Source: Enterovibrio baiacu
GTDB lineage: Bacteria; Pseudomonadota; Gammaproteobacteria; Enterobacterales; Vibrionaceae
Length of the DNA: 64,000 nucleotides
Assembly: GCF_004120195.1 (NCBI RefSeq)
Contig: NZ_SCHN01000020.1
Coordinates: forward strand, 1-64,000
Direction of reading: 5' to 3'
Positions 19,717 to 31,498 of the stretch are shown one piece after another. Every line of letters begins with the position of its first letter. The stretch's first letter is position 1. The notes under the pieces were generated by a model that worked only from the letters and a program-made list of their open reading frames with translations, was not told the origin of the DNA and made no database searches. The position numbers and the translations under genes were made by a program.

Positions 19717-21045
19717 TTAGAGGATCGTCGATTGCACTTCACCGTCTGCGAGCGTTGTTGTAATCACATCACCTTTTGATGTGTCAGCGACAGATTTCAG
19801 CACGTTTCCTTTGTTGTTACGCGTGATCGAATAGCCTCGCGCTAGGGTGGCAAGGGGGCTAACGGCATCCAGTGTTTCCATTTGCAAAGCCAGCGCGTGA
19901 CCTTGCTGGCTCATCAATTGCTTCATGCCATCAATCAAACGCTGCTCTGTGTAACGCAGTTGAATGCTGAGTTGCGGTATGTGATTAGCAGGCGAGTAGC
20001 GTTCTAAGCGTTGTGCCGATCGATCAAGACGTTGTGCCTCTGTTTGAAGCTTTTGGCGCATGGATTGGTACAAACGGCGCTCAAGCTCATCAAACTGCTG
20101 TGCTTGCTGTTGGAGTCTCGCTTGGGGGTGTTGCATTGCCAAGCGATGTTGAAGCCTTGTGAGGGCCGTTTTGCTTCGTGCTAGGTGGGTCGAGATGCTG
20201 TGCGCAAGCCTATCTTCACGCTGCGAGTATTGTTGAGCACGCAATGATGTATCTCGACTGACGAGTTCTGCGGCCGCGGAAGGTGTCGGTGCGCGAACAT
20301 CAGCGACAAAGTCGGCAATGGTGACATCCACTTCATGGCCGACCGCACTCACAATAGGAATGGTGCTGGCAGCAATGGTGCGTGCGACGATTTCTTCGTT
20401 AAAACACCATAAATCTTCGAGTGAACCGCCACCGCGCCCAACGATCAGCACATCACATTCATCGCGACTGTTTGCGCGGCCGATGGCTTGTGCAATTTGA
20501 ATCGCGGCATCTTTGCCTTGCACTTGTGTCGGATAAATAACGACAGGAAGGCTCGGATCGCGGCGTTTCAAAACATGCAGAATGTCGTGCAGTGCTGCCC
20601 CCGTTTTTGAGGTAATGATACCAACACGGCGCGGTTGTTCTGGCAGTGGGCGTTTTAAATCTGCCGCGAACAAACCTTCTGCGGCGAGATTCATTTTGAG
20701 TTTGTCGAACTGTTGCTGCAATAAACCGTCGCCTTCGGGTTGCATGCTTTCTACAATGATTTGGTAGTCACCCCGTGGCTCATATAATGAGAGGCGCGCT
20801 CTTACGAGCACTTGATTGCCGTTGGCTGGTTTGAAGGTGACGCGACGGTTGTTCCCTTTAAACATGGCGCACTTCACCTGTGCGCGACTGTCTTTTAGGG
20901 TGAAATACCAATGCCCAGATACAGGAACGGTGAGGTTAGAAATCTCGCCAACCAACCACACAATACCCATTTCGTTTTCAAGCAAGAGCCTGACTTCGGC
21001 GTTAAGTCGGGAGACGGTGTAGATATTATTGTGGGCAGAATGCAT
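19717..21045 (-). CDS. xseA: exodeoxyribonuclease VII large subunit
   Basis: 442 residues. An N-terminal OB-fold DNA-binding domain (about 10-110) is followed by the catalytic domain with [20 protein letters not shown] and a C-terminal coiled coil rich in Gln, Leu and Arg. With XseB (51766-52011 in this window) it forms the ssDNA exonuclease ExoVII. It is divergent from guaB, as in E. coli. Confidence 0.95.
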   Translation of the reverse strand: MHSAHNNIYTVSRLNAEVRLLLENEMGIVWLVGEISNLTVPVSGHWYFTLKDSRAQVKCAMFKGNNRRVTFKPANGNQVLVRARLSLYEPRGDYQIIVESMQPEGDGLLQQQFDKLKMNLAAEGLFAADLKRPLPEQPRRVGIITSKTGAALHDILHVLKRRDPSLPVVIYPTQVQGKDAAIQIAQAIGRANSRDECDVLIVGRGGGSLEDLWCFNEEIVARTIAASTIPIVSAVGHEVDVTIADFVADVRAPTPSAAAELVSRDTSLRAQQYSQREDRLAHSISTHLARSKTALTRLQHRLAMQHPQARLQQQAQQFDELERRLYQSMRQKLQTEAQRLDRSAQRLERYSPANHIPQLSIQLRYTEQRLIDGMKQLMSQQGHALALQMETLDAVSPLATLARGYSITRNNKGNVLKSVADTSKGDVITTTLADGEVQSTIL

Positions 21046-21104
21046 TGATATTTACGCCTTGATAATCAGCGGGATGAGTCCATGGTACTGAGCCAAAAAT
21101 TGAA

Positions 21105-21146
21105 AGCCAAACGTTTTCGTGAAAATCTATAGCCAAACGTTTGCGT
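21105..21146 (+). promoter_or_regulatory. two tandem PurR-like operators upstream of guaB
   Basis: AGCCAAACGTTTTCGT (21105-21120) and AGCCAAACGTTTGCGT (21131-21146) each fit the PurR consensus ANGCAANCGNTTNCNT at all but the third position. Their centres are 26 bp apart. A perfect -10 TATAAT follows at 21153-21158, so a bound repressor would overlap the -35 region. guaBA is a PurR target in E. coli. Confidence 0.8.
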
Positions 21147-21152
21147 CATCAG

Positions 21153-21158
21153 TATAAT
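21153..21158 (+). promoter_or_regulatory. -10 box of guaB
   Basis: TATAAT, 52 bases before the guaB ATG. The expected -35 position falls in the second PurR-like site and is poorly conserved, suggesting a regulated promoter. Confidence 0.65.
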
Positions 21159-21210
21159 GCGGCGGCAATATTTAGACCCCCCGTATTTAATTTTGGCGTG
21201 AGATATTGCA

Positions 21211-22674
21211 ATGTTACGAATAGCTAAAGAAGCCCTAACTTTCGATGATGTATTGCTGGTTCCAGCACATTCCACAGTTCTTCCAAACACTGCCGACTTA
21301 CGTACTCAACTGACGAAAACTATTTCGTTGAACATCCCAATGATTTCTGCGTCTATGGACACAGTGACTGAAGCGCGTTTGGCTATCGCACTGGCGCAGG
21401 AAGGCGGCATTGGCTTCATTCATAAAAATATGTCAATTGAACAGCAAGCCGAGATGGTTCACCAAGTGAAGATCTATGAAGCTGGCGTTGTTACCCACCC
21501 AGTCACTGTTCATCCAGATGCGACAATCGCAGATGTTGTTGAACTCACCAGAAAGCATGGTTTTGCAGGTTTCCCTGTCGTCACCGAGAGTAATGAGCTT
21601 GTGGGTATCATTACTGGTCGTGATGTTCGCTTTGTGATTGACCTATCCAAGAAAGTCTCTGCTGTTATGACGCCAAAAGAGCGTCTGGCAAGTGTAAAAG
21701 AAGGCGCATGTCGCGAAGAAGTGCAAGAAAAAATGCACCAGGCGCGCGTTGAGAAAGTACTGGTTGTGAACGATGATTTCCAACTGACAGGGATGATTAC
21801 CGCAAAAGATTTCCACAAAGCTGAAACCAAACCACACGCTTGTAAAGATGAGCAAGGTCGTCTGCGTGTTGGCGCGGCCGTGGGTGCAGGCGCTGGCAAC
21901 GAAGAGCGTGTAAAAGCACTGGTTGAAGCAGGCGTCGATGTTCTACTTATTGACTCTTCACACGGTCACTCTGAAGGTGTACTAAACCGTATTCGCGAAA
22001 CACGCGAAGCATATCCTGATCTCGACATCATCGGCGGCAACGTCGCAACGGGTGCAGGTGCAAAAGCCCTTATTGAAGCAGGTGTGAGCGCGGTTAAAGT
22101 GGGTATTGGCCCTGGCTCTATCTGTACTACACGTATCGTTACGGGTGTTGGTGTTCCTCAAATCACAGCGATTGCTGATGCTGTTGAAGTCGCAAATGGC
22201 TACGGCATTCCTGTTATTGCTGATGGTGGCATCCGTTTCTCTGGTGATATCTGTAAAGCCATCGCGGCTGGCGCATCGTGTGTCATGGTTGGCTCAATGT
22301 TTGCGGGTACAGAAGAAGCACCAGGTGAAGTGATCCTATACAACGGCCGTTCATACAAATCTTACCGTGGCATGGGCTCATTGGGCGCAATGTCTCAAGG
22401 TTCTTCAGACCGCTACTTCCAATCAGACAATGCGGCAGACAAGCTGGTTCCTGAAGGTATCGAAGGTCGCATTGCATATAAAGGCCACCTGAAAGAAATC
22501 GTTCACCAGCAAATGGGCGGTCTACGCTCAAGCATGGGTCTGACTGGCTCAGCAACGATTGAAGAGATGCGCACCAAAGCTGAATTTGTTGTTATTTCAG
22601 GTGCGGGCATGGCGGAATCTCACGTGCATGACGTACAGATCACCAAAGAAGCACCGAACTACCGTCGCAGCTAA
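21211..22674 (+). CDS. guaB: IMP dehydrogenase
   Basis: 487 residues. A TIM barrel is interrupted by two CBS domains (about 95-205). The catalytic cysteine is Cys305 in GPGSICTTR, and the flap RYFQ is present. It oxidises IMP to XMP with NAD+, the committed step of GMP synthesis. It is followed by guaA after 181 bases that contain a hairpin and another PurR-like site. Confidence 0.97.
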   Translation: MLRIAKEALTFDDVLLVPAHSTVLPNTADLRTQLTKTISLNIPMISASMDTVTEARLAIALAQEGGIGFIHKNMSIEQQAEMVHQVKIYEAGVVTHPVTVHPDATIADVVELTRKHGFAGFPVVTESNELVGIITGRDVRFVIDLSKKVSAVMTPKERLASVKEGACREEVQEKMHQARVEKVLVVNDDFQLTGMITAKDFHKAETKPHACKDEQGRLRVGAAVGAGAGNEERVKALVEAGVDVLLIDSSHGHSEGVLNRIRETREAYPDLDIIGGNVATGAGAKALIEAGVSAVKVGIGPGSICTTRIVTGVGVPQITAIADAVEVANGYGIPVIADGGIRFSGDICKAIAAGASCVMVGSMFAGTEEAPGEVILYNGRSYKSYRGMGSLGAMSQGSSDRYFQSDNAADKLVPEGIEGRIAYKGHLKEIVHQQMGGLRSSMGLTGSATIEEMRTKAEFVVISGAGMAESHVHDVQITKEAPNYRRS

Positions 22675-22696
22675 TTTCTGGTAAAGAATTCCTTCG

Positions 22697-22712
22697 ACGT
22701 AAACGTTTGCTT
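22697..22712 (+). promoter_or_regulatory. PurR-like operator in the guaB-guaA gap
   Basis: ACGTAAACGTTTGCTT fits the PurR consensus at every fixed position but one (T for C at position 4). It suggests that guaA has its own regulated promoter or that guaB read-through is controlled here. Matched by eye. Confidence 0.55.
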
Positions 22713-22733
22713 TTTTTCTTGAAGCACTGATAA

Positions 22734-22760
22734 GAGGCGAGTAAACTCGCCTCGTTTTCA
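22734..22760 (+). terminator. terminator-like hairpin between guaB and guaA
   Basis: GAGGCGAGT (22734-22742) pairs with ACTCGCCTC (22745-22753), followed by GTTTTC. The T tract is short, so partial read-through into guaA is likely. Confidence 0.6.
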
Positions 22761-22855
22761 TAACCCACAACCACAGCGTAGGAAAGAAAACCCATATGGT
22801 ATGGGTCTTCCCAAGCGATCAAGCTTAGCTGGCGGTAACGATAAGACTGCTCAAA

Positions 22856-24409
22856 ATGACTAAAGACATCCATGACCAACGCATTCTAATTTTGGATTTC
22901 GGTTCTCAATACACTCAACTCGTCGCACGCCGTGTACGCGAAATCGGTGTTTACTGTGAGCTATGGAGCTGGGATGTAGATGAAGCGGATATTCGTGAGT
23001 TCAATCCAGATGGCATTATCCTGTCTGGTGGCCCAGAGAGCGTGACAGAAGCAAACTCTCCACGTGCGCCTCAATATGTATTCGACTCTGGCGTGCCAGT
23101 GTTTGGTGTATGTTACGGCATGCAAACCATGGCAGAGCAACTTGGCGGTAAAGTAGCAGGCTCTGACGAACGCGAATTTGGTTATGCAGCAGTACAGGTG
23201 ACGGGTGATTCAGCACTGTTTGCTGACCTAGAAACTACTCAAGATGTATGGATGAGCCACGGTGACAAAGTGGTTGAGATCCCATCTGACTTCGTGAAAA
23301 TCGCGCAAACAGACACCTGTCCGTACGCGGCGATGGCAAATGAAGAGAAAAAATACTACGGCGTGCAGTTCCACCCAGAAGTAACGCACACCAAAAATGG
23401 TCTGAAGATGCTTGAGAACTTCGTACTGAACGTATGTGGTTGTGAGCGTTTGTGGACTGCTGAGTCAATTATCGAAGATGCCGTTGCGCGTATTAAAGAG
23501 CAAGTGGGTGATGACGAAGTTATCCTTGGCTTGTCGGGCGGTGTGGACTCTTCTGTTGTTGCGATGCTGGCGCACCGCGCAATCGGTAACAAACTTACCT
23601 GTGTATTTGTTGATAACGGTCTGCTTCGTTTGAATGAAGGCCAACAAGTCATGGAAATGTTTGGTGACCAATTTGGCCTAAACATCATTAAAGTCGATGC
23701 CGAAGAGCGCTTCCTTAACGCGCTGGAAGGTATCTCAGATCCAGAAGCTAAGCGTAAGAAAATTGGCCATGTGTTTGTCGATGTTTTCGATGAAGAATCG
23801 AAGAAACTGAGCAATGCGAAATGGCTAGCGCAAGGCACTATCTACCCAGACGTGATCGAATCTGCAGCGTCTAAGACGGGTAAAGCGCACGTGATTAAAT
23901 CTCACCATAACGTTGGCGGTCTGCCAGATGACATGGAAATGGGATTGGTTGAGCCGCTGAAAGAGCTGTTCAAAGATGAAGTGCGTAAGATCGGCCTAGA
24001 ACTTGGTTTGCCTTACAACATGCTTTACCGTCACCCGTTCCCAGGTCCTGGCCTAGGTGTTCGTGTACTGGGTGAAGTGAAGAAAGAATACTGTGATTTG
24101 CTGCGCCGTGCTGACGCTATCTTCATTGAAGAGCTGCACAAAGCAGACCTATACAACAAAGTGTCTCAAGCATTCACTGTCTTCCTGCCTGTTCGCTCTG
24201 TGGGCGTAATGGGCGACGGTCGTAAATACGATTGGGTTGTGTCTCTACGTGCTGTTGAAACAATCGATTTCATGACCGCACATTGGGCGCACCTGCCATA
24301 CGATTTCTTGGGTAAGGTGTCTAACCGCATCATCAACGAAGTCGATGGTATCAGCCGTGTGGTTTACGATATTTCGGGCAAACCACCTGCAACGATTGAG
24401 TGGGAATAA
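22856..24409 (+). CDS. guaA: GMP synthase (glutamine-hydrolysing)
   Basis: 517 residues. The class I glutamine amidotransferase domain (1-200) has the nucleophile in VFGVCYGMQ and the FHPEV histidine/glutamate motif. The ATP pyrophosphatase domain carries LSGGVDSS, followed by a C-terminal dimer domain ending PPATIEWE. It converts XMP to GMP. Confidence 0.97.
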   Translation: MTKDIHDQRILILDFGSQYTQLVARRVREIGVYCELWSWDVDEADIREFNPDGIILSGGPESVTEANSPRAPQYVFDSGVPVFGVCYGMQTMAEQLGGKVAGSDEREFGYAAVQVTGDSALFADLETTQDVWMSHGDKVVEIPSDFVKIAQTDTCPYAAMANEEKKYYGVQFHPEVTHTKNGLKMLENFVLNVCGCERLWTAESIIEDAVARIKEQVGDDEVILGLSGGVDSSVVAMLAHRAIGNKLTCVFVDNGLLRLNEGQQVMEMFGDQFGLNIIKVDAEERFLNALEGISDPEAKRKKIGHVFVDVFDEESKKLSNAKWLAQGTIYPDVIESAASKTGKAHVIKSHHNVGGLPDDMEMGLVEPLKELFKDEVRKIGLELGLPYNMLYRHPFPGPGLGVRVLGEVKKEYCDLLRRADAIFIEELHKADLYNKVSQAFTVFLPVRSVGVMGDGRKYDWVVSLRAVETIDFMTAHWAHLPYDFLGKVSNRIINEVDGISRVVYDISGKPPATIEWE

Positions 24410-24458
24410 TTCATTATTTCTGTTTCAATAAAGTATGCGTTAATCGCCTAGCTTTTCT

Positions 24459-24487
24459 AAACCCCGAACAGGCTTCGGGGTTTTTTT
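24459..24487 (+). terminator. terminator of guaA
   Basis: AAACCCCGAA (24459-24468) pairs with TTCGGGGTTT (24474-24483), followed by more T. Confidence 0.92.
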
Positions 24488-24892
24488 ATGCATTAGGTAA
24501 TGTAAAGGTCAAAAATTAACCATTAGCTGACTGCAGGTTGACATTGAGTTATGCAAACACCTGCTTATTGATAAATCTGCTTATCATCAGTGCAATAGCA
24601 CGAATTTTTAAACAGAACGATGCTCTGTATGTTCCCGTCTTATTCTTTAGAAAAACGCTGACTAGACACTCTTATATATTAGTTAATGCTTTTTTAGTCC
24701 TCCTCCTATGTCGTCTAACTTCATGGTTTCACGTCCATTTTTCTGACCTTGAAACGCTCTCAACCTCTGCCATAGTCGATAGTGCGATGTATGAGCTTCT
24801 AGTCTTCTGTGGCCCAGATGTCTATAGGGCTTCTTACTCTCGAAAGAAGTGCTCACATCAATATTCGTATGACTTATTAAAAGGTATCGAAA
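24488..24892. other. AT-rich gap upstream of the RTX gene
   Basis: About 400 bases of lower G+C than both neighbours. A TTGACA at 24538-24543 is a possible -35 but no good -10 follows at standard spacing. A long plus-strand frame here (24538-24924) starts at TTG and has no recognisable features. It marks the left border of the accessory block. Confidence 0.45.
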
Positions 24893-27070
24893 ATGGCAAC
24901 GATCAATGGAACAGTGAACGATGACACACTCGTAGGCACATCAGACGCGGATGAAATCTATGGTTCTGATGGCAATGATTATATCCGCGGCGAGGGTGGT
25001 AACGACTATATCAATGGTGGTTCAGGCAATGACACTTTGCTCGGTTCGGAAGGCGATGACGAAGTGCACGGCGGTACGGGTGACGACACCATTGTCGGAG
25101 GCGGCGGTGCGGACTTCCTCTACGGGAATGATGGACAAGACAATATCGAAGGTGGTGAAGGCAATGACACCATCTATGCAGGTTTGGCAGACGACGTTGT
25201 TTACGGTCAAGCTGGGAATGATGTTCTTTTTGGCCAAGGTGGCTCTGACCGCTTATTTGGCGGTGATGGCGACGACACCCTAGACGGGGGCCAAGGTGAT
25301 GACATTCTTTGGGGAGATGCAGGCAACGACACCATGGATGGCAACGTTGGCGACGACATTCTCTGGGGCGGTGACGGCGACGACACCCAAAACGGCGGGA
25401 ATGGTGCGGATTATCTTTGGGGGCAAAACGGCGCAGATACCCAACATGGGGGCAATGGTGACGACGTGATGCTCGGCGGTGATGGCGATGACCAAATGTA
25501 CGGTGATGGCGATAACGACATGCTCTTTGGTCAGGCTGGCAGCGACTACATGGACGGTGGCGACGGCGATGACAAACTCGAAGGATTTATTGGTGATGAC
25601 ACGCTGATCGGCGGTGACGGCAATGATGACCTTTGGGCCGGAGATGATGATGACACCATTGATGGCGGCGCGGGGGATGACATTATCTCAGGCGGTTGTG
25701 ATGATGACACGATCACGGGCGGCGATGGCGATGATGTCATTTACGGCGACGAAATAAACCTCGTCCTTAACAGTGGTTTTGAAAGTTGGGGTGATAACTC
25801 TGGCAATGAGTGGACCTTGCTAGAAGATGACCAAGTCCCGGGTTGGTATAGCGTGGATGCCACGAAGATCGAACTGCAGCAAGGATCGTTTGGCGGTACG
25901 CCTTACAACCCGCAGCACAACACAGTGCTAGAGCTGGATAGCACAGTCAACACCTCTGTTCGCCAAGATATTGATGTCACCAACGTGACAGCAGACGGCG
26001 ACCGCACCATGAACTTCTCCTTTGATTATGCCAATCGCTTTGCGGGTAACAACACCACAACCAGTCCATTCAAGGTTGAGGTCTTTGATGGTGATGGCAA
26101 TGTGTTGTTTAGTCGATCTTTTGATAACCAGTCGACGGTTCGTGCTTACCAAAACTTCGAGGCCAGCTTTGAGATCCCTCAAGGTGTTGAAGACATCACA
26201 CTGAGCTTTACAGCTACAGGCAAGTCCGACTGTATCGGTGCCTTAATTGATAACGTGGTGCTTGAAGCAACCGATGATTGCCACGGTAATGACGTGATCG
26301 ATGGTGGCGCGGGTGACGATACCATCTACGGGAATGGCGGCGACGATGTCATTACAGACCAGAGCGGCAACAATACCGTCTTTGGTGGCGATGGCGATGA
26401 TCACATCACCACAGGTGATGGCACCGATGTGCTGCATGGTGGTAACGGGAATGATGGTTTCTGGGCTGGCGGCGGTAATGACACTATCCATGGTGGTGAT
26501 GGTAACGATTATGGCGACGGTGGCGCCGGCTGCGATACCTTCTTCGGTGGTGCTGGTGACGATAGTTTCTCTGGCGGCGCTGGCAACGATATTTTGTATG
26601 GACAAGCAGGTGACGACACCCTAAATGGCAACGATGGGTGTGACAGTCTGTATGGTGGTCCTGGCAACGATACCTTGAATGGCGGTAATCATAACGACCT
26701 GCTTTCTGGCGGCTCGGGTAACGATCAACTGCTGGGTGGTAATGGTTGTGACAAGTTGTACGGCAACTCTGGCAATGACTGGCTGCAAGGTGGTAACCAC
26801 AATGACATCCTCGCTGGTGGCAGTGGCTGTGACAGCTTCGTGTTTGAAACCAATGATGGTCGAGACACCATTAAAGATTTCAACAAGCACTATGATTCGC
26901 TGGTGATTGATAATTCTGTCGCCACGCACATCAGTCAAGTCAACGTGTATTCGTTTGATTGGGGTAAATCAACCCTGATTACGTTTGATTGCGATAACAC
27001 ACAGATCGTTCTCGAAAACTTCAAATGCTGGAATGTCAGTTCGGACATGTTTGATTTTGCGAACGTTTAA
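24893..27070 (+). CDS. RTX-repeat (hemolysin-type calcium-binding) secreted protein with inserted domain
   Basis: 725 residues, very acidic, no N-terminal signal peptide. Residues about 5-286 are some 30 tandem RTX nonapeptides of type GGxGxDxLx. Residues about 287-462 are a non-repeat domain starting [11 protein letters not shown] with VPGW and an IELQ strand, reminiscent of jelly-roll domains of the DUF642/choice-of-anchor kind. Residues about 463-643 hold some 20 more repeats. The C-terminal 80 residues ([16 protein letters not shown]) look like a type I secretion signal region. No hlyB/hlyD-type genes are nearby. Nine cysteines, several inside repeats, are unusual for this class. No enzymatic domain is visible; a surface, adhesive or matrix role is only a guess. 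Confidence 0.85.
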   Translation: MATINGTVNDDTLVGTSDADEIYGSDGNDYIRGEGGNDYINGGSGNDTLLGSEGDDEVHGGTGDDTIVGGGGADFLYGNDGQDNIEGGEGNDTIYAGLADDVVYGQAGNDVLFGQGGSDRLFGGDGDDTLDGGQGDDILWGDAGNDTMDGNVGDDILWGGDGDDTQNGGNGADYLWGQNGADTQHGGNGDDVMLGGDGDDQMYGDGDNDMLFGQAGSDYMDGGDGDDKLEGFIGDDTLIGGDGNDDLWAGDDDDTIDGGAGDDIISGGCDDDTITGGDGDDVIYGDEINLVLNSGFESWGDNSGNEWTLLEDDQVPGWYSVDATKIELQQGSFGGTPYNPQHNTVLELDSTVNTSVRQDIDVTNVTADGDRTMNFSFDYANRFAGNNTTTSPFKVEVFDGDGNVLFSRSFDNQSTVRAYQNFEASFEIPQGVEDITLSFTATGKSDCIGALIDNVVLEATDDCHGNDVIDGGAGDDTIYGNGGDDVITDQSGNNTVFGGDGDDHITTGDGTDVLHGGNGNDGFWAGGGNDTIHGGDGNDYGDGGAGCDTFFGGAGDDSFSGGAGNDILYGQAGDDTLNGNDGCDSLYGGPGNDTLNGGNHNDLLSGGSGNDQLLGGNGCDKLYGNSGNDWLQGGNHNDILAGGSGCDSFVFETNDGRDTIKDFNKHYDSLVIDNSVATHISQVNVYSFDWGKSTLITFDCDNTQIVLENFKCWNVSSDMFDFANV

Positions 27071-27091
27071 TCGCTAACCATTAAAGCACTC

Positions 27092-27123
27092 AAAGCCTCC
27101 GCCAATCAGGCGGAGGCTTTTTC
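27092..27123 (+). terminator. terminator of the RTX gene
   Basis: A perfect 12-bp stem (AAAGCCTCCGCC, 27092-27103, with 27109-27120) closes a five-base loop and is followed by TT. Confidence 0.92.
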
Positions 27124-27496
27124 ATTAGTGGTGATTTTTCGCTCACCAATGTATGCCTTTCTTTCAGTACTCACTTGAACTTGTCTGATCTTTCTGTCCT
27201 CTCAAAACCGTGACGCCACTCACTAACAGCCTGCCTAATACTCATTTCTTCATCCTGACGTAAACGCATTATTTCGTTTGTTGCGCGTCAGGTGGTTCAT
27301 TGTTTCCAGCGTGTAGAAAAGGTGTGTATTTTCTGAACTAATATTCTTCTTTTGTGAGTTAATTGGGCATTTGTGACTACCAAATAAGAATTAAATATGT
27401 ATTTTATGCTGTTGAATAATTATGACGTGGTTTCACGTCAGAAAAATAATTCGCAGCAAGCGAAGCAAACACACACTTTTAACCATGGAGCTTTAC
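27124..27496. other. gap between the RTX gene and the AbgT-type transporter gene
   Basis: About 370 bases with no gene. An in-frame upstream extension of the transporter (to 27422) begins here but is not family-like. I see no strong promoter or hairpin. Confidence 0.45.
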
Positions 27497-29056
27497 ATGA
27501 GTAACCATGCTATGGACAACATTCCAGACGCGCCAAAAAGCGCAATGGACAAGTTTCTCAACGGGATTGAGAAAGCAGGGAACAAAATCCCTGATCCGGC
27601 ATTATTGTTCTTTTATGGACTGTTGATTGTTTGGGGCCTGTCGGCACTTCTTTCTCAGGTTGATTTTGGCCTGATACACCCTGTTACCGGCGCATCCGTA
27701 GAAATTAACAACCTCCTTACTGGTACTGCATTGGCGAACTTCCTTGCCAATATGGTCACCACCTTCACTAGCTTCGCGCCTATGGGTATCGTGCTAGTGG
27801 CAATGCTGGGTGTGGGTGTGGCAGATGCGTCTGGCTTCATCACCACTGGCTTGAAAAAAATGCTAAACGTCACCCCTAAGAAATTGCTGACACCAGCACT
27901 TATCTTAGTGGCAATCGTGTCGCACACAGCGGCAGATGCGGGCTACGTTCTGGTTATTCCATTGGGCGGCATTATCTTCCACGCAGCGGGTCGTCACCCA
28001 CTGGTGGGTATTGCAGCTGCATTTGCGGGTGTATCAGGCGGTTTCTCTGCGAACTTTATTCCTGCGGGTATCGACCCATTGCTTGCGGGTTTCACTCAGT
28101 CAGCAGCACAAGTATTGGATAAAGACTACGTGGTAAACCCACTGGCTAACCTTTACTTCACCGGTTTGTCTTCGTTCCTGATCGTGGGTATCGGCTGGTA
28201 CGTGACTGAAAAAATCATTGAGCCGCGCCTAAGCAAACTGCCAATCGATGAAGATGCTGAAAAAGCACCGGATTTGGGTAGCTTCACGGATATCGAAAGT
28301 AAAGCATTCAACCGCGCAGGCTTTGCGATGCTTGCAGGTATCGCGCTACTTGTGTTTGCTGTGCTTCCTGAATCTTCTGCACTGCGTTCGCCTGAAGGTG
28401 AATTGACGGCGTTCACAGCACCGCTGATGAAATCTATCGTGCCACTGATCTTCATCCTGTTTGTTATTCCAGGTGTGGTTTATGGCCGTGTAGCAGGTAC
28501 ATTCAAAACCCAAGGTGACATCATCAAGGCAATGAGCCTGACCATGTCTACCATGGGTAGCTACCTTGTGATGTCATTCTTCTGTGCGCAGTTCCTTGCT
28601 GCATTCAGCCAATCAAACATTGGTACTTTGTTGGCATTGGAAGGCGCTGAGTTGCTTAAAGCACTGAACATGCCGGGTCAATTGACCATCATTGGTATGA
28701 TTCTGCTAACGGCGAGTGTGAACCTGTTGATCGGTTCTGCATCAGCGAAATGGGCATTGATTGGTCCTATCCTTGTGCCTATGTTGATGGCGTTGGGTAT
28801 CTCCCCTGAACTGTCTCAAGCGGCTTACCGTGTTGGTGACTCTGTATCTAACATCATTTCTCCTTTGATGGTGTTCTTCCCGCTGGTGGTTGTTTACTGT
28901 CAACGTTATGTGAAGAGCACAGGTATCGGTACCCTAGCGTCAATGATGATGCCTTACTCGATCGCGATGCTGATCGGTTGGAGTATCTTCCTACTAGCGT
29001 ACTGGGCTCTAGGTATCCCATTGGGTATTCAAGCGCCATACACTTACTCTATGTAA
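27497..29056 (+). CDS. AbgT-family transporter (p-aminobenzoyl-glutamate type)
   Basis: 519 residues with a dozen or more hydrophobic segments. The family core is clear: a first helix after KAGNKIPDPALLFFYG, the hairpin region SHTAADAGYVLVIPLGG, GGFSANFIPAGIDPLL, and the second repeat with NLLIGSASAKWALIGPI. Members import p-aminobenzoyl-glutamate (AbgT) or export sulfonamides (MtrF-like) using an ion gradient. No abgAB hydrolase genes are nearby, so the substrate is open. I start at ATG 27497 because GGAG lies at 27487-27490; an upstream start at 27422 would add 25 residues. Confidence 0.85.
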   Translation: MSNHAMDNIPDAPKSAMDKFLNGIEKAGNKIPDPALLFFYGLLIVWGLSALLSQVDFGLIHPVTGASVEINNLLTGTALANFLANMVTTFTSFAPMGIVLVAMLGVGVADASGFITTGLKKMLNVTPKKLLTPALILVAIVSHTAADAGYVLVIPLGGIIFHAAGRHPLVGIAAAFAGVSGGFSANFIPAGIDPLLAGFTQSAAQVLDKDYVVNPLANLYFTGLSSFLIVGIGWYVTEKIIEPRLSKLPIDEDAEKAPDLGSFTDIESKAFNRAGFAMLAGIALLVFAVLPESSALRSPEGELTAFTAPLMKSIVPLIFILFVIPGVVYGRVAGTFKTQGDIIKAMSLTMSTMGSYLVMSFFCAQFLAAFSQSNIGTLLALEGAELLKALNMPGQLTIIGMILLTASVNLLIGSASAKWALIGPILVPMLMALGISPELSQAAYRVGDSVSNIISPLMVFFPLVVVYCQRYVKSTGIGTLASMMMPYSIAMLIGWSIFLLAYWALGIPLGIQAPYTYSM

Positions 29057-29107
29057 GCGTGATGCTTGCGAGTGTGCTTGAACAAAGGCACACCGTAATG
29101 AACCGAG

Positions 29108-29135
29108 AGCCTCGCCGTTGTGCGGGGCTTTTTTT
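29108..29135 (+). terminator. terminator of the AbgT-type gene
   Basis: AGCCTCGC (29108-29115) pairs with GCGGGGCT (29122-29129, one G-T pair), followed by seven T. Confidence 0.85.
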
Positions 29136-29239
29136 CGCCCGAATGTTCACGTGAGAGTGGTTGCTTGTGAGAGCTTGCACGACAGAAAGTCCTCACGAGG
29201 GAGATAAGTGCGCAGAGAGACCAGCAAAAGAGGCTGACA

Positions 29240-29267
29240 TAAAAAAAACCGGCGACCGCCGGCTTTT
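29240..29267 (-). terminator. terminator of the adhC-fghA operon
   Basis: On the minus strand AAAAGCCGGC, loop GGTC, GCCGGTTTTTTTT follows the fghA stop codon. Confidence 0.85.
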
Positions 29268-29288
29268 CAGATTCGGGTAAGCCTGACG

Positions 29289-30131
29289 CTATTTGAGGTG
29301 CTTGGCGTGAAAACGCACGTGATCTTCAATAAAGCTAGAGATGAAGTAATAGCTGTGGTCATAGCCTTCTTGCATACGAAGCTCTAGTGGGTAGCCAACT
29401 TCCTCTGCCGCTTGAAGCAGGTTTTCTGGCTTAAGCTGTTCGTGCAAGAACTGATCAGCATCGCCTTGGTCTATCAGCATCGGCAGGTGAGCGTCCGCTT
29501 TTTTGATCAATGCGCAACTGTCGTATTCGCCCCATGTGCTTTTGTCTTCACCCAAGTAATTACTTAGGGCCTTCTGTCCCCAAGGTACATTGATGGGGTT
29601 TACAATTGGGCTAAACGCAGAAACAGAACGGTAAAGACCACTGTTTTTTAAGGCGATGGATAATGCACCGTGACCACCCATGCTGTGTCCTGAGATCGCT
29701 TTAACATCGCTGACGGGGAAGTGATCTTCAATCACTGCTGGTAGCTCTTTCACCACGTAATCATACATGTGGTAAAAGCGATTCCATGGGGCTTCAGTGG
29801 CGTTCACATAGAAGCCCGCACCAATGCCAAAGTCGTATGCGCCGTCAGGATCGTCAGGAATATTTTCTCCACGCGGGCTGGTGTCAGGTGCCACAATGGC
29901 AATCCCCAACTCAGCAGCAATGCGGTGTGCGCCTGCTTTTTGCATGAAGTTTTCATCAGAGCACGTCAGGCCTGACAGCCAATAAAGCACCGGGACTTTG
30001 TTGGTTTCAGAGGCTTGAGGTGGAAGGAAAATAGCGAATCGCATATCACAGTGAACGGTGCGCGATGCGTGGGTATATTGCTTGTGCCAACCGCCAAAGC
30101 TGCGGTTGCTACTGATGTTTTCAATACTCAT
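29289..30131 (-). CDS. fghA: S-formylglutathione hydrolase
   Basis: 280 residues, esterase D family alpha/beta hydrolase. The nucleophile is Ser150 in GHSMGGHG; further motifs are YWLSGLTC and the C-terminal EGYDHSYYF with the catalytic histidine. It hydrolyses S-formylglutathione to formate and glutathione, the second step of formaldehyde detoxification after AdhC. Minus-strand sequence ATGGAGCTCGTAATG shows that the GGAG of the first ATG (30143) serves as ribosome binding site for the second (30131), so I use the latter. It lies 55 bases after adhC. Confidence 0.93.
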   Translation of the reverse strand: MSIENISSNRSFGGWHKQYTHASRTVHCDMRFAIFLPPQASETNKVPVLYWLSGLTCSDENFMQKAGAHRIAAELGIAIVAPDTSPRGENIPDDPDGAYDFGIGAGFYVNATEAPWNRFYHMYDYVVKELPAVIEDHFPVSDVKAISGHSMGGHGALSIALKNSGLYRSVSAFSPIVNPINVPWGQKALSNYLGEDKSTWGEYDSCALIKKADAHLPMLIDQGDADQFLHEQLKPENLLQAAEEVGYPLELRMQEGYDHSYYFISSFIEDHVRFHAKHLK

Positions 30132-30186
30132 TACGAGCTCCATTCAAACCGCGTTTTGTGTGAGCAAAACGCGGTCAGTGACTGAA

Positions 30187-31410
<1,224 letters not shown>

Positions 31411-31498
31411 TTACGCTGTAAAGTTGGTCATAGTTTATTTGTTTCCTGTCACTTGATAATCCATAATTCCTGCAATTTACTTTTACTGGACAGTAACA

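Noticed and set aside
24538-24924. 128-residue plus-strand frame upstream of the RTX gene
   Set aside because: TTG start, no ribosome binding site, overlaps the RTX start, and the composition looks like translated AT-rich spacer.
24893-27070. RTX toxin of the pore-forming hemolysin class
   Set aside because: No hydrophobic pore-forming N-terminal domain, no acylation-site context and no hlyC-like gene nearby.
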